Shown: positions 1 to 7,954 of the stretch, one piece after another | Layout: each line of letters begins with the position of its first letter | Numbering within the stretch: position 1 is the stretch's first letter | DNA from: an uncultured Bacteroidales bacterium | GTDB taxonomy: Bacteria > Bacteroidota > Bacteroidia > Bacteroidales > P3 | Length of the DNA: 64,000 nt | Assembly: GCA_947168665.1 (NCBI GenBank) | Contig: CAMVMX010000014.1 | Location: 1 to 64,000 of the forward strand | Direction: 5' to 3' | Position numbers and translations under genes: made by a program | Notes under the pieces: generated by a model | The model's input: the letters and a program-made list of their open reading frames with translations, nothing else | Database searches by the model: none | What the model was told of the DNA's origin: nothing

Positions 1-1
1 G

Positions 2-32
2 CAAAGATACAACCATTTTCCAAACCGCCAAA
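2..32 (-). promoter_or_regulatory. Bacteroidetes-type promoter firing out of the left edge
   Basis: On the minus strand a TTTG element (29-32) is separated by exactly 19 bases from TATCTTTG (2-9), matching the Bacteroidetes -33/-7 promoter consensus. It must serve a gene to the left of the window that cannot be seen. Confidence 0.7.
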
Positions 33-451
33 ATTTTTTTTCGCTTTTTTTCGAAGTTTTTTCCGCCACGACTGTCACCCAGCGCGTTGCGCGGCGATTT
101 TTTTTTGAATAAACCGCCCCACAACCCCGAAACAGCCCCGCAATCCCGGGATTTTCCACCCGTTTTTCCGAAAATTCGGGCCAAATCCGACTGGAAAATC
201 ATACGCATCTCTGCAAATTACTTGTTTTCAGTATATTTATACTATTCAGACACAAAGGGGGGATACTTGTATCATATTATTAATAAGTATTTTACGCTTA
301 TCTGATAAAATTGTGGGTTGGATGACACCGAGCAGCAAACCCAGTTTTTGAACCTCGACAAATCAATGATGAACCCCGGCAATATCACTGCCATACCTCA
401 TCATTAAAATTACATTATATATACAAAACATGTCTAACGGTGAAAACGAAT
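33..451. other. Intergenic stretch with no gene seen
   Basis: About 420 bases, AT-rich in its right half, between the leftward promoter at the edge and the terminator of the sigma-factor operon. The only open frame is about 70 codons, has no recognisable features and looks accidental. No RNA gene was recognised. Confidence 0.5.
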
Positions 452-483
452 GCCGTCACCCATTGAGAAAACCAGGTGACGGC
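440..483 (-). terminator. Probable terminator of the sigma-factor operon
   Basis: A 9-base perfect inverted repeat, GCCGTCACC (452-460) and GGTGACGGC (475-483), has a 14-base loop and lies 46 bases past the last stop codon of the leftward operon. On the minus strand it is followed by a moderately T-rich tail, so termination is plausible but not textbook. Confidence 0.5.
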
Positions 484-528
484 AGTTCGAAAAGAATACA
501 ACCCTGTCTATAGGGCACAAAGAGATGA

Positions 529-966
529 TTATTGCTGGTGCTGCTGCGCCAACCGGTTCACAACGTTCTGATACTCCACGACCTGTATCATAGCATCGAT
601 TAGTTGAGTGTCCGGCACAACCTGGTTGCCTTCCTCGTCGCGAACCGTTCCAGAGAACGTCTTTGACTGGCAATAGAGGCGTCCTTCGCAATTGTACTTG
701 CTGCCATCGGGCATGGTGAGCGTCCCTTCAAGACAGTAGGACCCGTCCTCCTCCTTCTGGATTGTACCTTCGAAAGTGAGAGTGTCCGAGCCGGAAATAA
801 TAATCACCTTAATTGGAGCAGCCTTGGCCGAAAGCGGGCTGCCGGACTGGGGAGAAGATGTTGACGATTGGTTGGCGACAGCTCCGTCATCCTGCTTGTT
901 GCACGATGCGAAAGACCACGCAAGTCCCGCCAAAAGGCAAAGGACAAAAACAAATCTACTTTTCAT
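529..966 (-). CDS. Small lipoprotein, last gene of the ECF sigma operon
   Basis: A 145-residue protein with a clear lipoprotein signal peptide: a hydrophobic stretch ending in FASC, with the lipidated cysteine at residue 22. Two Asp residues follow four and five positions after the Cys, resembling the acidic surface-export signals of Bacteroidetes lipoproteins. The mature part has a short Ser/Gln-rich linker and then a compact beta-rich domain of about 90 residues. I do not recognise the family. It lies 47 bases downstream of the preceding lipoprotein gene and is followed by a hairpin terminator, so it is probably the last gene of a five-gene operon headed by a sigma factor. A role in envelope sensing or stress is a guess from context only. 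Confidence 0.75.
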   Translation of the reverse strand: MKSRFVFVLCLLAGLAWSFASCNKQDDGAVANQSSTSSPQSGSPLSAKAAPIKVIIISGSDTLTFEGTIQKEEDGSYCLEGTLTMPDGSKYNCEGRLYCQSKTFSGTVRDEEGNQVVPDTQLIDAMIQVVEYQNVVNRLAQQHQQ

Positions 967-1013
967 GTCTTTACTGTTTTTGATTGTTAATAATTAATTT
1001 ATGAAGAATAGGC

Positions 1014-1385
1014 CTATTCCGATACATTGGTGTCCCAGTTACCGCTTTTGACAGACGAGGCTATGATGCTCATCACAGCCGAGACGGCATCCTCCACCTC
1101 CTGCTGAGGATGCGCAGTGGAACTATCGGCTGGGGAGAATCTCACCTCTCCCACATCAGTAGTCACCGACATTTCAGCATGTTGCCGACCATCATTCCCA
1201 ACCCGCTGCATATCGCCGTCGGCTGGTTCGGCGGGGACTGGGTGATTTTCCTTTCCGATAATGACCACGGCCGAACTTTCCGTGTCGGCACTGACGGGCG
1301 GGACTGGAGTTTCTTGAATGCACGACGCGAATACGACAATCGTCGCCAGCCATGCAAATGGTTTGATTGAGCCTGTTTTAATCAT
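1014..1385 (-). CDS. Small lipoprotein of the ECF sigma operon
   Basis: A 123-residue protein with a signal peptide ending in FASC, so the lipidated Cys is residue 22. The mature chain is mostly low-complexity and polar, rich in Pro, Val, Asp and Ser, and is probably disordered apart from a possible helix near the C terminus. Its start codon overlaps the stop of the upstream lipoprotein gene by four bases (ATGA), which indicates translational coupling. No family recognised. Its place in a sigma-factor operon suggests a membrane-anchored component of the regulated response. Confidence 0.7.
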   Translation of the reverse strand: MIKTGSIKPFAWLATIVVFASCIQETPVPPVSADTESSAVVIIGKENHPVPAEPADGDMQRVGNDGRQHAEMSVTTDVGEVRFSPADSSTAHPQQEVEDAVSAVMSIIASSVKSGNWDTNVSE

Positions 1386-1834
1386 AGGTGTTGTAAAATA
1401 TTGGTTTTCTTATTGTTCTTAATATATTCCCTGGCCACATCGGCCATATATTGCAAAACAGCCGGACTGCAACTGCTCTCGTATTCGAAAATGTATACGC
1501 TGCGCTGAGTGACCGATGTGCCTATAGTTCTGGCAATTGGGTGACCCGCCGAAGACACTGCCGGCCCCGAAACAACGACTTTTTTCAGCCCGAGGTGTGT
1601 ACGGGAAATACCGAACTCTTCCAGCAGCAGGGCATAGACCGAATCGCTCAACGCCTGGACTACAGTAACATCGGCGCGATGGCTGTCGTCAATACTATAT
1701 CCCACAAACGACACCACCTTGACCCCCGGCCTGTCTTTATACCTATCATAATAATCCGTTGCGCGGCGCTGTCCACATCCGGCCAACAGCAGGCTTGCAC
1801 AAATCACAACGGCCGTTAATCTCATGTTATTCAT
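1382..1834 (-). CDS. Lipoprotein, possibly DUF4252-like, of the ECF sigma operon
   Basis: A 150-residue protein with a lipobox ending LAGC (Cys20). The mature domain starts with a segment holding KDRPGVKVVSF, reminiscent of the start of DUF4252 lipoproteins, which occur beside sigma-70 genes in Bacteroidetes. That assignment is a resemblance by eye, not a demonstrated match. The C terminus is Lys/Asn-rich. The gene overlaps both neighbours by four bases (ATGA at each junction), so the three genes are translationally coupled. Function unknown. Confidence 0.7.
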   Translation of the reverse strand: MNNMRLTAVVICASLLLAGCGQRRATDYYDRYKDRPGVKVVSFVGYSIDDSHRADVTVVQALSDSVYALLLEEFGISRTHLGLKKVVVSGPAVSSAGHPIARTIGTSVTQRSVYIFEYESSCSPAVLQYMADVAREYIKNNKKTNILQHL

Positions 1835-2172
1835 AATGTTGCTATTGAAGATTCCAGCAATTCAATCCCAGCCTGACGCGAGCAGTCCTCATTGCAACTA
1901 TAGGACTGATAAGGCCGGCTGACTGTTTGAAACAAGAAAAGGAGCGCGACCGAGGTGGCGACCAAAGCCAAAACCGCTGCCCGAGCCCAAATCGGGAAAC
2001 CATCGGTCTGCTGCCTCCTCGCGGCCTGGCGGAAAGAATGGCGGAACTCCTTCTCGCCCTGATGCCAGCGGCGGGCAGCCGTGAGGTAATCTTGCAACAG
2101 TTGGTCGGCTGGGGCGTGGCAGTCTGGCATCGCGCCAAACGGCTCATACTGTGGATGACTGTTATTTTTCAT
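1831..2172 (-). CDS. One-pass membrane protein coupled to the ECF sigma factor
   Basis: A 113-residue protein: about 60 polar residues, one transmembrane helix around residues 62-82 (AVLALVATSVALLFLF), then a short tail with two Cys residues. It sits directly after the sigma gene, overlapping it by 11 bases. This is where Bacteroidetes ECF operons often encode an anti-sigma factor or a protein of that topology. No zinc-binding anti-sigma motif (HxxxCxxC) is visible, so calling it an anti-sigma factor is inference from position and topology. Confidence 0.65.
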   Translation of the reverse strand: MKNNSHPQYEPFGAMPDCHAPADQLLQDYLTAARRWHQGEKEFRHSFRQAARRQQTDGFPIWARAAVLALVATSVALLFLFQTVSRPYQSYSCNEDCSRQAGIELLESSIATL

Positions 2173-2695
2173 GGTGACTAAGTAATTTATCTTTTATAAA
2201 AGAATGAGCTTTCCCAAGCATCCGTTCAGTATAGCTGACACTGAGTCCCAGCCGGGCGGCAACCTGGTCGAGCGGCAAAGCCTCAAGGTCATACAACTCG
2301 ACCACACGCCGCTCCGTGTCCGGCAGCAGGGCGAAGAGTTCCTCCATCAAAAGCTCCATCGAGTAATAGTCATACCGCCCTTGCGCCGCATTCTCCGGCA
2401 AGTCAGCCACCAGGATGTGCCGGCGGCGGTCGCTGAACATGCGGGACTTGAGCGAAGCGAGCACCTTAAAGCAGTACGCCTTGAAATACCTGACATTCAC
2501 TCCCATACTCACTTGCTCCATCGTGCGGGCGAGACTTTCCTGCACCAAGTCCTGAGCCTCGTCGAAGACAGGCGTGGCCTTAAGGGCACTACACATCAAC
2601 ATGGCATACAGATTGTTCAAATCCTCGTCCGTCATTGCCCGTGCAGGCTGCGCTGTTTTATGTTCGGGTTTATTCATTTCGGTTAGTTTTGCCAT
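2162..2695 (-). CDS. ECF-type sigma-70 RNA polymerase sigma factor
   Basis: A 177-residue sigma factor. Region 2 occupies roughly residues 25-95, with helices ending in KAYCFKVLASLKSR. Region 4 covers about 115-170 and contains LLPDTERRVVELYDLEALPLDQVAARLGL in shortened reading, a helix-turn-helix for the -35 element. The length fits the ECF class. The open frame extends upstream to a TTG at 2737, but the ATG at 2695 is preferred; a third option is the ATG at 2677. It heads a tightly coupled operon of one membrane protein and three lipoproteins, suggesting it controls an envelope response and possibly its own operon. Specific target promoters cannot be read from the sequence. Confidence 0.85.
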   Translation of the reverse strand: MAKLTEMNKPEHKTAQPARAMTDEDLNNLYAMLMCSALKATPVFDEAQDLVQESLARTMEQVSMGVNVRYFKAYCFKVLASLKSRMFSDRRRHILVADLPENAAQGRYDYYSMELLMEELFALLPDTERRVVELYDLEALPLDQVAARLGLSVSYTERMLGKAHSFIKDKLLSHHEK

Positions 2696-2896
2696 ATAAG
2701 AGCGTTTCACCCCCCTATCTCCGATATCGGAACGCAATTTTTTTTCACCCTTTCCGTCATAATCCGTGCCAGCTGGAGCATACCCGCCGACGGCCGAGTA
2801 ACAAAACGGCCGTCCCGACGGCCCCTCGCCGCCTCACATGCGCCATCAGCATCTGACAATAGCCCGCCGACGCTCTACCCCCATTCATAAACCACT

Positions 2897-2948
2897 CCTC
2901 CCCTGCCGGACGGAAATTAATCTGTCCCACAGGGGAGGTCGAAATACC
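2897..2948 (-). terminator. Possible terminator after the duplicated secreted-protein genes
   Basis: Perfect 9-base inverted repeat CCTCCCCTG (2897-2905) / CAGGGGAGG (2940-2948) with a 34-base loop, about 90 bases past the stop of the leftward gene at 3035. The long loop and weak T tail keep this tentative. No gene is visible between 2738 and 3034. Confidence 0.3.
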
Positions 2949-3034
2949 GAATAAAACAGATGTGAAGAATGTTAAACGAGCGAAGGCAGAGCGCAGTCCA
3001 TTGTCTGGCCTTGCGGGAATCGGGGGCGGGGCCG

Positions 3035-4555
3035 TCACTCGACTATGAGACGACGGGTGAGGGAGGTCTGGGGGGTGACAAGGGTGACGAAGTAGAGGCC
3101 CGGGGCAAGGTCGGACAGTCCCAGCGTCATGCGCGGCGAGAGGGAATGGAGCGTGAACCGCTCGCGCCCTGCGGCGTCGCGGAACACGAGGCGGCACTCC
3201 CGGCACTGGGCCGCGCCGCCCGTCAGGCTGACGGTGACCGCGCCGCCCGCTGGGTTGGGCATGAGGACGAAGAGCCCGCTGTCGGCCTCGGGTATGCCCT
3301 CGTAGTTGGGCTTCGGCCCGAAGAAGGCGGTGAAGAGCGTGTCGCCCGCGACGGTGAGGACGCGCGGGTTGGTCGTGTCGCCGTCGCCCCACCGCGTGAA
3401 GCGGTAGCGGGGGTCTGTGGCCACGGCCTCGACGCGGACCTCGTCGCCCTCGTAGTAGAAGCCGCCTCCCGTCACTATCCCGTAGGGACTCTCGGTCCGG
3501 CACACCACCTCGTACTGCTCAGCTGAGGCAAAGTAGGCCACAAAGGAGGTGTCGCTCTCGATGGGGACATAGCGCGGGTTGGACGTGTCGCCGTCGTCCC
3601 AGCGGATGAAGCGGTAGCCCACACGGGGCCGCGCGTAGAACCGGTGCCTCACGTGCTTGGAGAGCTTGCCCGACGGCCCCGCCGTACCCATGGAGCTGTC
3701 CGCCGGGCGCACGTCGACATCGGCAAAGTCTATCTTGGGTATGAAGGGTCCGAAGCACACCACCCCCCCAAGGGCGTCGGGCCGCGGATAGAACATGTTG
3801 CTCTTGATGTTGAAACTGCCGGACGTCTGGTTCCGACGGTCGGGGCATGGAAATCTCTGGCCATACTGTGGATTTGGAATTTCTATGTCAGTACTCTCAA
3901 TCAAGGTATAGAATGTGGGGGGCGAAGGGAAATGGCTGTCGTTGACCAGCCGGTCGTTCTCCTCGGTGCCGCCCATGTAAAAGAGGATGTCAACATAGAT
4001 GGGCGTGTCGAGGGTCACCTCGGAGATATAGGTGTAGCGGTAGCGAAACCGCGCCGAGTCGATGTGCCGCGGCAGTTTGTAAATCTTCCGCTGGCAGGTG
4101 TCCCACCGGGCTGTCCCGAGGACCGTCACCTGCTGGCTGACGCTGTCGTAGTTCAGCACGTAGACGTACTCCGGCTTGCGGGGACCGTTGAGCACCGGCC
4201 ACCCCTCCGACACGCTGGGGTTCAGTGCTTTGTCGATAGAGAGGACGGCTATCCCCACTATGGCCGCGGGTTGGGCCACACATTCGGAGAAGCACCAGAG
4301 GTTGTCGGGGTTGGACCCCGTGCCGTGCCATGTGATGTTGAAGGCCCCGTGCGTCAGCGCAAGGGAGTATTCCGAAGTGTCGGTGTAGGTGGGGCACTCG
4401 TCATACCAGTATGAATAATAATAGCCCGGCAGCCGGCCGTTGGGGCCGGTCACCGTGTCGTAGGTCTGCCCTGCGGCTCCGGGCAGGAACAACAGCATGG
4501 CGGCTGCGCTGAGCAGCGCCTTCACGAGGGGTTTGAGAGTCTGTGGTGTTTTCAT
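3035..4555 (-). CDS. Secreted protein with type IX sorting domain, copy 1
   Basis: A 506-residue protein predicted to pass the inner membrane by a signal peptide (residues 1-26, ending AAGQ) and the outer membrane by the type IX secretion system. The C-terminal 75 residues form a type A sorting domain: NPAGG, a D-AAGRE turn, LSDLAPGLYFV, and a short basic end. Before it are two similar InlB/B-repeat-like modules of about 60 residues, each with a GYRFIRWDDGDTSNPRYV-type motif. The N-terminal 300 residues are unrecognised. Start chosen at 4555 (MKTPQTL), because the longer open frame runs backward through the neighbouring gene. It is 40 bases after the 531-residue gene, probably in one transcript. 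It is a paralogue of 6409-7914. Confidence 0.85.
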   Translation of the reverse strand: MKTPQTLKPLVKALLSAAAMLLFLPGAAGQTYDTVTGPNGRLPGYYYSYWYDECPTYTDTSEYSLALTHGAFNITWHGTGSNPDNLWCFSECVAQPAAIVGIAVLSIDKALNPSVSEGWPVLNGPRKPEYVYVLNYDSVSQQVTVLGTARWDTCQRKIYKLPRHIDSARFRYRYTYISEVTLDTPIYVDILFYMGGTEENDRLVNDSHFPSPPTFYTLIESTDIEIPNPQYGQRFPCPDRRNQTSGSFNIKSNMFYPRPDALGGVVCFGPFIPKIDFADVDVRPADSSMGTAGPSGKLSKHVRHRFYARPRVGYRFIRWDDGDTSNPRYVPIESDTSFVAYFASAEQYEVVCRTESPYGIVTGGGFYYEGDEVRVEAVATDPRYRFTRWGDGDTTNPRVLTVAGDTLFTAFFGPKPNYEGIPEADSGLFVLMPNPAGGAVTVSLTGGAAQCRECRLVFRDAAGRERFTLHSLSPRMTLGLSDLAPGLYFVTLVTPQTSLTRRLIVE

Positions 4556-4595
4556 GGTTTGAGGTCTGTTGATGGGTTGGTCTTCGTTCTGGGCT

Positions 4596-6191
4596 TTATC
4601 TGTCGCCGGGGGCGCCGGCCTTTGCACGTGCCGGAGGCTTCGGCCTGTCCCCCTCAGGCACGGCCAGGGCGGAGCGGAGCGGGTCGCACACCACCTCCCA
4701 CGGATGGGTCGTGGGGATGAGACGGGTGGTGGAGTTCCACTGGAAAATATTATATTTATAATGCGGGCCAACAGGACTTTCAGTATATTCCGGCTCCGCC
4801 AGGGGGAGAAGCTGCGGGCTGCTTTCCGTGGCGGGGTAGAAGCAGTCGTAACCCTCCGCCATGAGCCCGGGTATGTCGCGGTGGTGGAGAAGACTGCCGT
4901 CGGAGGCCCGCGAACCCACCAGCGAGACCCGTCCGCTGCTGATGTCCATCGACGTGTACGCATGGACCTGGCTCTCCACGACGGGCGTCGGCGCGACCCC
5001 CCACTTGAAAAAGTAGAGCCTCGTGACGGCTCCCTGCCCGTTGATGCGGGACTGGACCAGGGCGATGCTGTCGCTCCTGCCCATCGCTCGCACCTCGCCC
5101 AGGCAGGTGTCCTCGCCCACATAGGCCAGCAGCTCCCTGGCCTCGGCCATGGCGAACACGCCCGCGCTGCTGCACGTCAGCCTGAACAGGTTGACGCGCT
5201 CCTCGAAGTAGTCCACATTCTCGGTGGCGAAGTACTCCCGCCCCTCATACGCCACCGTGACATCGTTGCCGCTGGGCATGGCCACCAGGCGGATGTCGGC
5301 GGCGTCCGGGTGCCAGGTGTGCGAGACCGTCGTGCCCGCCGGCGACATCCCTCCCGCGTCGAATTTATACAGGTGCTTGAACTCGGCATTGAAGCCGACC
5401 TCGAAAAAATTGCCGATGCCTACGCTCCGCATCCCGAACGTCCTGTGCTCGCCCTCGAAACGCGACACCGTGAAGAGGCTCTTCTCGCCGATGCCGATGT
5501 CCGTGAAGTCCTCGGCGGGGTCGTCGATGCTGTAACGTCTCCCGTACCACTGCTGCTCGCCCGTCTGGCCGCGCAGCAGCACCACGCACGGCAGCGACAC
5601 TGCGCTGTCGGTGCGCCCCACCAGCCCTATCACCGTGTCCGCGCCGCTCACTTGGACCGCCATCCGCGTCACCCCGCTCGTCTTCTTCAGCTTGTGGAAT
5701 TTGTACTTGAGGTTGGAACCCAGGCTCCGCGGCCCCACACCGCCGCCGGACAGGATGTTCAAGTGGACCGCGATGCTGTCGAGCTCCACGCGGCAGACGT
5801 AGCCCGTGCGCTCCACCCCGGCATCCCTCATTATCGGGACTTCCGGGTCACCTGTGGGACTGGTCATGGTCCCGCAGATGAAGCACACGTCGCCCACCAC
5901 CTCCATGTCGGTGACTGTGTAGCTGATGCTCCCGTAGTAGTTGGACATCGGCGGCATCTCGTAGCGGAGGTACCGCCCGGGCTGGAGGCGGCTGCGGCAG
6001 AGGAACGTGTGGCTGTGGAGGTCTCTGCTGTATTCGTATATCAGGTCGCCGCCGTCCGGCATCTGCCGTACCAGCAGGCCCCTGCCGTGTTCGGAGGGGC
6101 AGGTCAGCGTGGCCCTCGCGGGCTGCCCCGCGGCCGCGCCCGCCACGGACAGTAGCAGGACCGTAAGGATGGTGTGGATCGCCGTTTTCAT
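4596..6191 (-). CDS. Secreted protein of unknown function, copy 1
   Basis: A 531-residue protein with a signal peptide (MKTAIHTI, cleavage near AAAGQ). The mature part is beta-rich with many short repeated strand patterns and phrases such as DSIALVQSRI, suggesting a beta-propeller or similar extracellular fold. No catalytic motif was recognised. It has no type IX sorting domain, unlike its downstream partner. The start is set at 6191 because the 35 codons upstream lie in untranslated leader, downstream of the promoter at 6285-6292. The protein encoded by the second copy (7955-9550) appears identical. The end is Pro/Lys/Ala-rich. Confidence 0.8.
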   Translation of the reverse strand: MKTAIHTILTVLLLSVAGAAAGQPARATLTCPSEHGRGLLVRQMPDGGDLIYEYSRDLHSHTFLCRSRLQPGRYLRYEMPPMSNYYGSISYTVTDMEVVGDVCFICGTMTSPTGDPEVPIMRDAGVERTGYVCRVELDSIAVHLNILSGGGVGPRSLGSNLKYKFHKLKKTSGVTRMAVQVSGADTVIGLVGRTDSAVSLPCVVLLRGQTGEQQWYGRRYSIDDPAEDFTDIGIGEKSLFTVSRFEGEHRTFGMRSVGIGNFFEVGFNAEFKHLYKFDAGGMSPAGTTVSHTWHPDAADIRLVAMPSGNDVTVAYEGREYFATENVDYFEERVNLFRLTCSSAGVFAMAEARELLAYVGEDTCLGEVRAMGRSDSIALVQSRINGQGAVTRLYFFKWGVAPTPVVESQVHAYTSMDISSGRVSLVGSRASDGSLLHHRDIPGLMAEGYDCFYPATESSPQLLPLAEPEYTESPVGPHYKYNIFQWNSTTRLIPTTHPWEVVCDPLRSALAVPEGDRPKPPARAKAGAPGDR

Positions 6192-6284
6192 ATTTCGGTG
6201 TCTGTCTGGGGGACCTTGCTGTGCGGCGCACTGGCGGGACGGCCCCGTTGCCCCGCCCGCCGGTTTCCCTGAATTTTTACGCTG

Positions 6285-6292
6285 CAAAGATA
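6285..6292 (-). promoter_or_regulatory. -7 promoter element of copy 1
   Basis: TATCTTTG on the minus strand, a perfect match to the Bacteroidetes -7 element, about 95 bases before the ATG at 6191. No convincing -33 TTTG was found at the usual distance. The same element is present before copy 2. Confidence 0.55.
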
Positions 6293-6408
6293 ACAATAAT
6301 TTCCGGTTCGGTGAAAAAATTGTATCGGGAAAACAGAATCTACAACTGTAAATATTTATAATACAACTTGATTGATAGTATACAATAACAAATGCGCGGG
6401 CGGGGCCG

Positions 6409-7914
6409 TCACTCGACTATGAGACGGCGGGTGAGGGAGGTCTGGGGGGTGACAAGGGTGACGAAGTAAAGGCCCGGGGCAAGGTCGGACAGCCCCAGCG
6501 TCATGCGCGGCGAGAGGGAATGGAGCGTGAACCGCTCGCGCCCTGCAGCGTCGCGGAACACGAGGCGGCACTCCCGGCACTGGGCCGCGCCGCCCGTCAG
6601 GCTGACGGTGACCGCGCCGCCCGCTGGGTTGGGCATGAGGACGAAGAGCCCGCTGTCGGCCTCGGGTATGCCCTCGTAGTTGGGCTTCGGCCCGAAGAAG
6701 GCGGTGAAGAGCGTGTCGCCCGCGACGGTGAGGACGCGCGGGTTGGTCGTGTCGCCGTCGCCCCACCGCGTGAAGCGGTAGCGGGGGTCTGTGGCCACGG
6801 CCTCGACGCGGACCTCGTCGCCCTCGTAGTAGAAGCCGCCTCCCGTCACTATCCCGTAGGGACTCTCGGTCCGGCACACCACCTCGTACCGCTCGGCCGA
6901 GGCGAAGTAGGCCACGAAGGAGGTGTCGCGGTCGATGGGGACGTAGCGCGGGTTGGACGTGTCGCCGTCGTCCCAGCGGATGAAGCGGTAGCCCACCCGG
7001 GGCCGCGCGTAGAACCGGTGCCTCACGTGCTTGGAAAGCTTGCCCGACGGCCCCGCCGTACCCATGGTGCTGTCCGCCGGGCGCACGTCGACGTCGGCAA
7101 AGTCTATCTTGGGTATGAATGGTCCGAAAGACACATAGCCATCATTATTGTTTTGATCTACTATGAAGTGAGAATCCTTATAACGGTAGCTGCCGTACTT
7201 CCGATTGCGTGGGCATCGTATCATGGGACTGTTTGGAACATAAACCGGGTTCCCATCCAGGTAAGTGTAGAATATGGGGGGTGCAGGGAAATGGCTGTCG
7301 CCGACCAGCCGGTTGTTCTCCCAAGTGCCACACAGATAGAAGGTGGAGTCGACATAGATGGGCGTGTCGAGGGTCACCTCGGAGATATAGGTGTAGCGGT
7401 AGCGGAACCGCGCCGAGTCGATGTGCCGCGGCAGCTTGTAGATCTTTCGCTGGCAGGTGTCCCACCGGGCTGTCCCAAGGACCGTCGCCTGCTGGCTGGC
7501 GCTGTCGTAGTTCAGCACGTAGACGTACTCCGGCTTGCGGGGGCCGTTGAGCACCGGCCACCCCTCCGCCACGCTGGGATTCTGCGCCTTGTCGGTAGAG
7601 AGGACGGCTATTCCCACTATGGCCGCGGGATGGGCCACATAGTCGGATAGGGACCAGAGATGGTCAGGACTGGAACCGGTGCCTGTCCATGTGAGAAAAA
7701 AAGCCCCGTGAGTCTGTGCAAGGGAGTATTCCGAAGTGTCGGTGTAGGAGGGACACTCGTCATACCAGTATGAATAATAATAGCCCGGCAGCCGGCCGTT
7801 GGGGCCGGTCACCGTGTCGTAGGTCTGCCCTGCGGCTCCGGGCAGGAACAACAGCATGGCGGCTGCGCTGAGCAGCGCCTTCACGAGGGGTTTGAGAGTC
7901 TGTGGTGTTTTCAT
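6409..7914 (-). CDS. Secreted protein with type IX sorting domain, copy 2
   Basis: A 501-residue paralogue of the protein at 3035-4555, with the same signal peptide, the same two InlB-like modules and an identical type A sorting domain. Differences concentrate in two patches, one just after the YTDTSEYSLA segment and one just before FGPFIPKIDF; outside them the proteins are nearly identical. The second patch is fully rewritten (for example NPQYGQRFPC in copy 1 against VPNSPMIRCP here) and accounts for the five-residue length difference. Start at 7914 by comparison with copy 1. A ligand-binding or antigenic role for the patches is inference. Confidence 0.85.
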   Translation of the reverse strand: MKTPQTLKPLVKALLSAAAMLLFLPGAAGQTYDTVTGPNGRLPGYYYSYWYDECPSYTDTSEYSLAQTHGAFFLTWTGTGSSPDHLWSLSDYVAHPAAIVGIAVLSTDKAQNPSVAEGWPVLNGPRKPEYVYVLNYDSASQQATVLGTARWDTCQRKIYKLPRHIDSARFRYRYTYISEVTLDTPIYVDSTFYLCGTWENNRLVGDSHFPAPPIFYTYLDGNPVYVPNSPMIRCPRNRKYGSYRYKDSHFIVDQNNNDGYVSFGPFIPKIDFADVDVRPADSTMGTAGPSGKLSKHVRHRFYARPRVGYRFIRWDDGDTSNPRYVPIDRDTSFVAYFASAERYEVVCRTESPYGIVTGGGFYYEGDEVRVEAVATDPRYRFTRWGDGDTTNPRVLTVAGDTLFTAFFGPKPNYEGIPEADSGLFVLMPNPAGGAVTVSLTGGAAQCRECRLVFRDAAGRERFTLHSLSPRMTLGLSDLAPGLYFVTLVTPQTSLTRRLIVE

Positions 7915-7954
7915 GGTTTGAGGTCTGTTGATGGGTTGGTCTTCGTTCTGGGCT

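Larger units (their letters stand above)
3024..6319. repeat. Tandem duplication, left copy (about 3.3 kb)
   Basis: This copy and the one at 6398-9678 hold the same two genes with the same spacing and the same promoter. They differ in length by 15 bases, all inside the sorting-domain gene, and 78 unrelated bases separate them. The longer gene looks almost base-for-base identical in both copies: the one coding difference found by eye is silent, near the signal peptide. The shorter gene differs in two confined patches. Confidence 0.9.

Noticed and set aside
2789..2814. GACGGCC/GGCCGTC hairpin between the sigma factor and the duplicated genes
   Set aside because: No T run on either strand and GC-rich surroundings; not a convincing terminator or operator.
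4569..6155. A 528-codon plus-strand open frame opposite the 531-residue secreted protein gene (and again at 7928-9514)
   Set aside because: It is an antisense shadow created by high GC and few stop codons; its translation is Arg/His/Ala-rich with no domain, while the minus-strand frame has a signal peptide and a clear partner.
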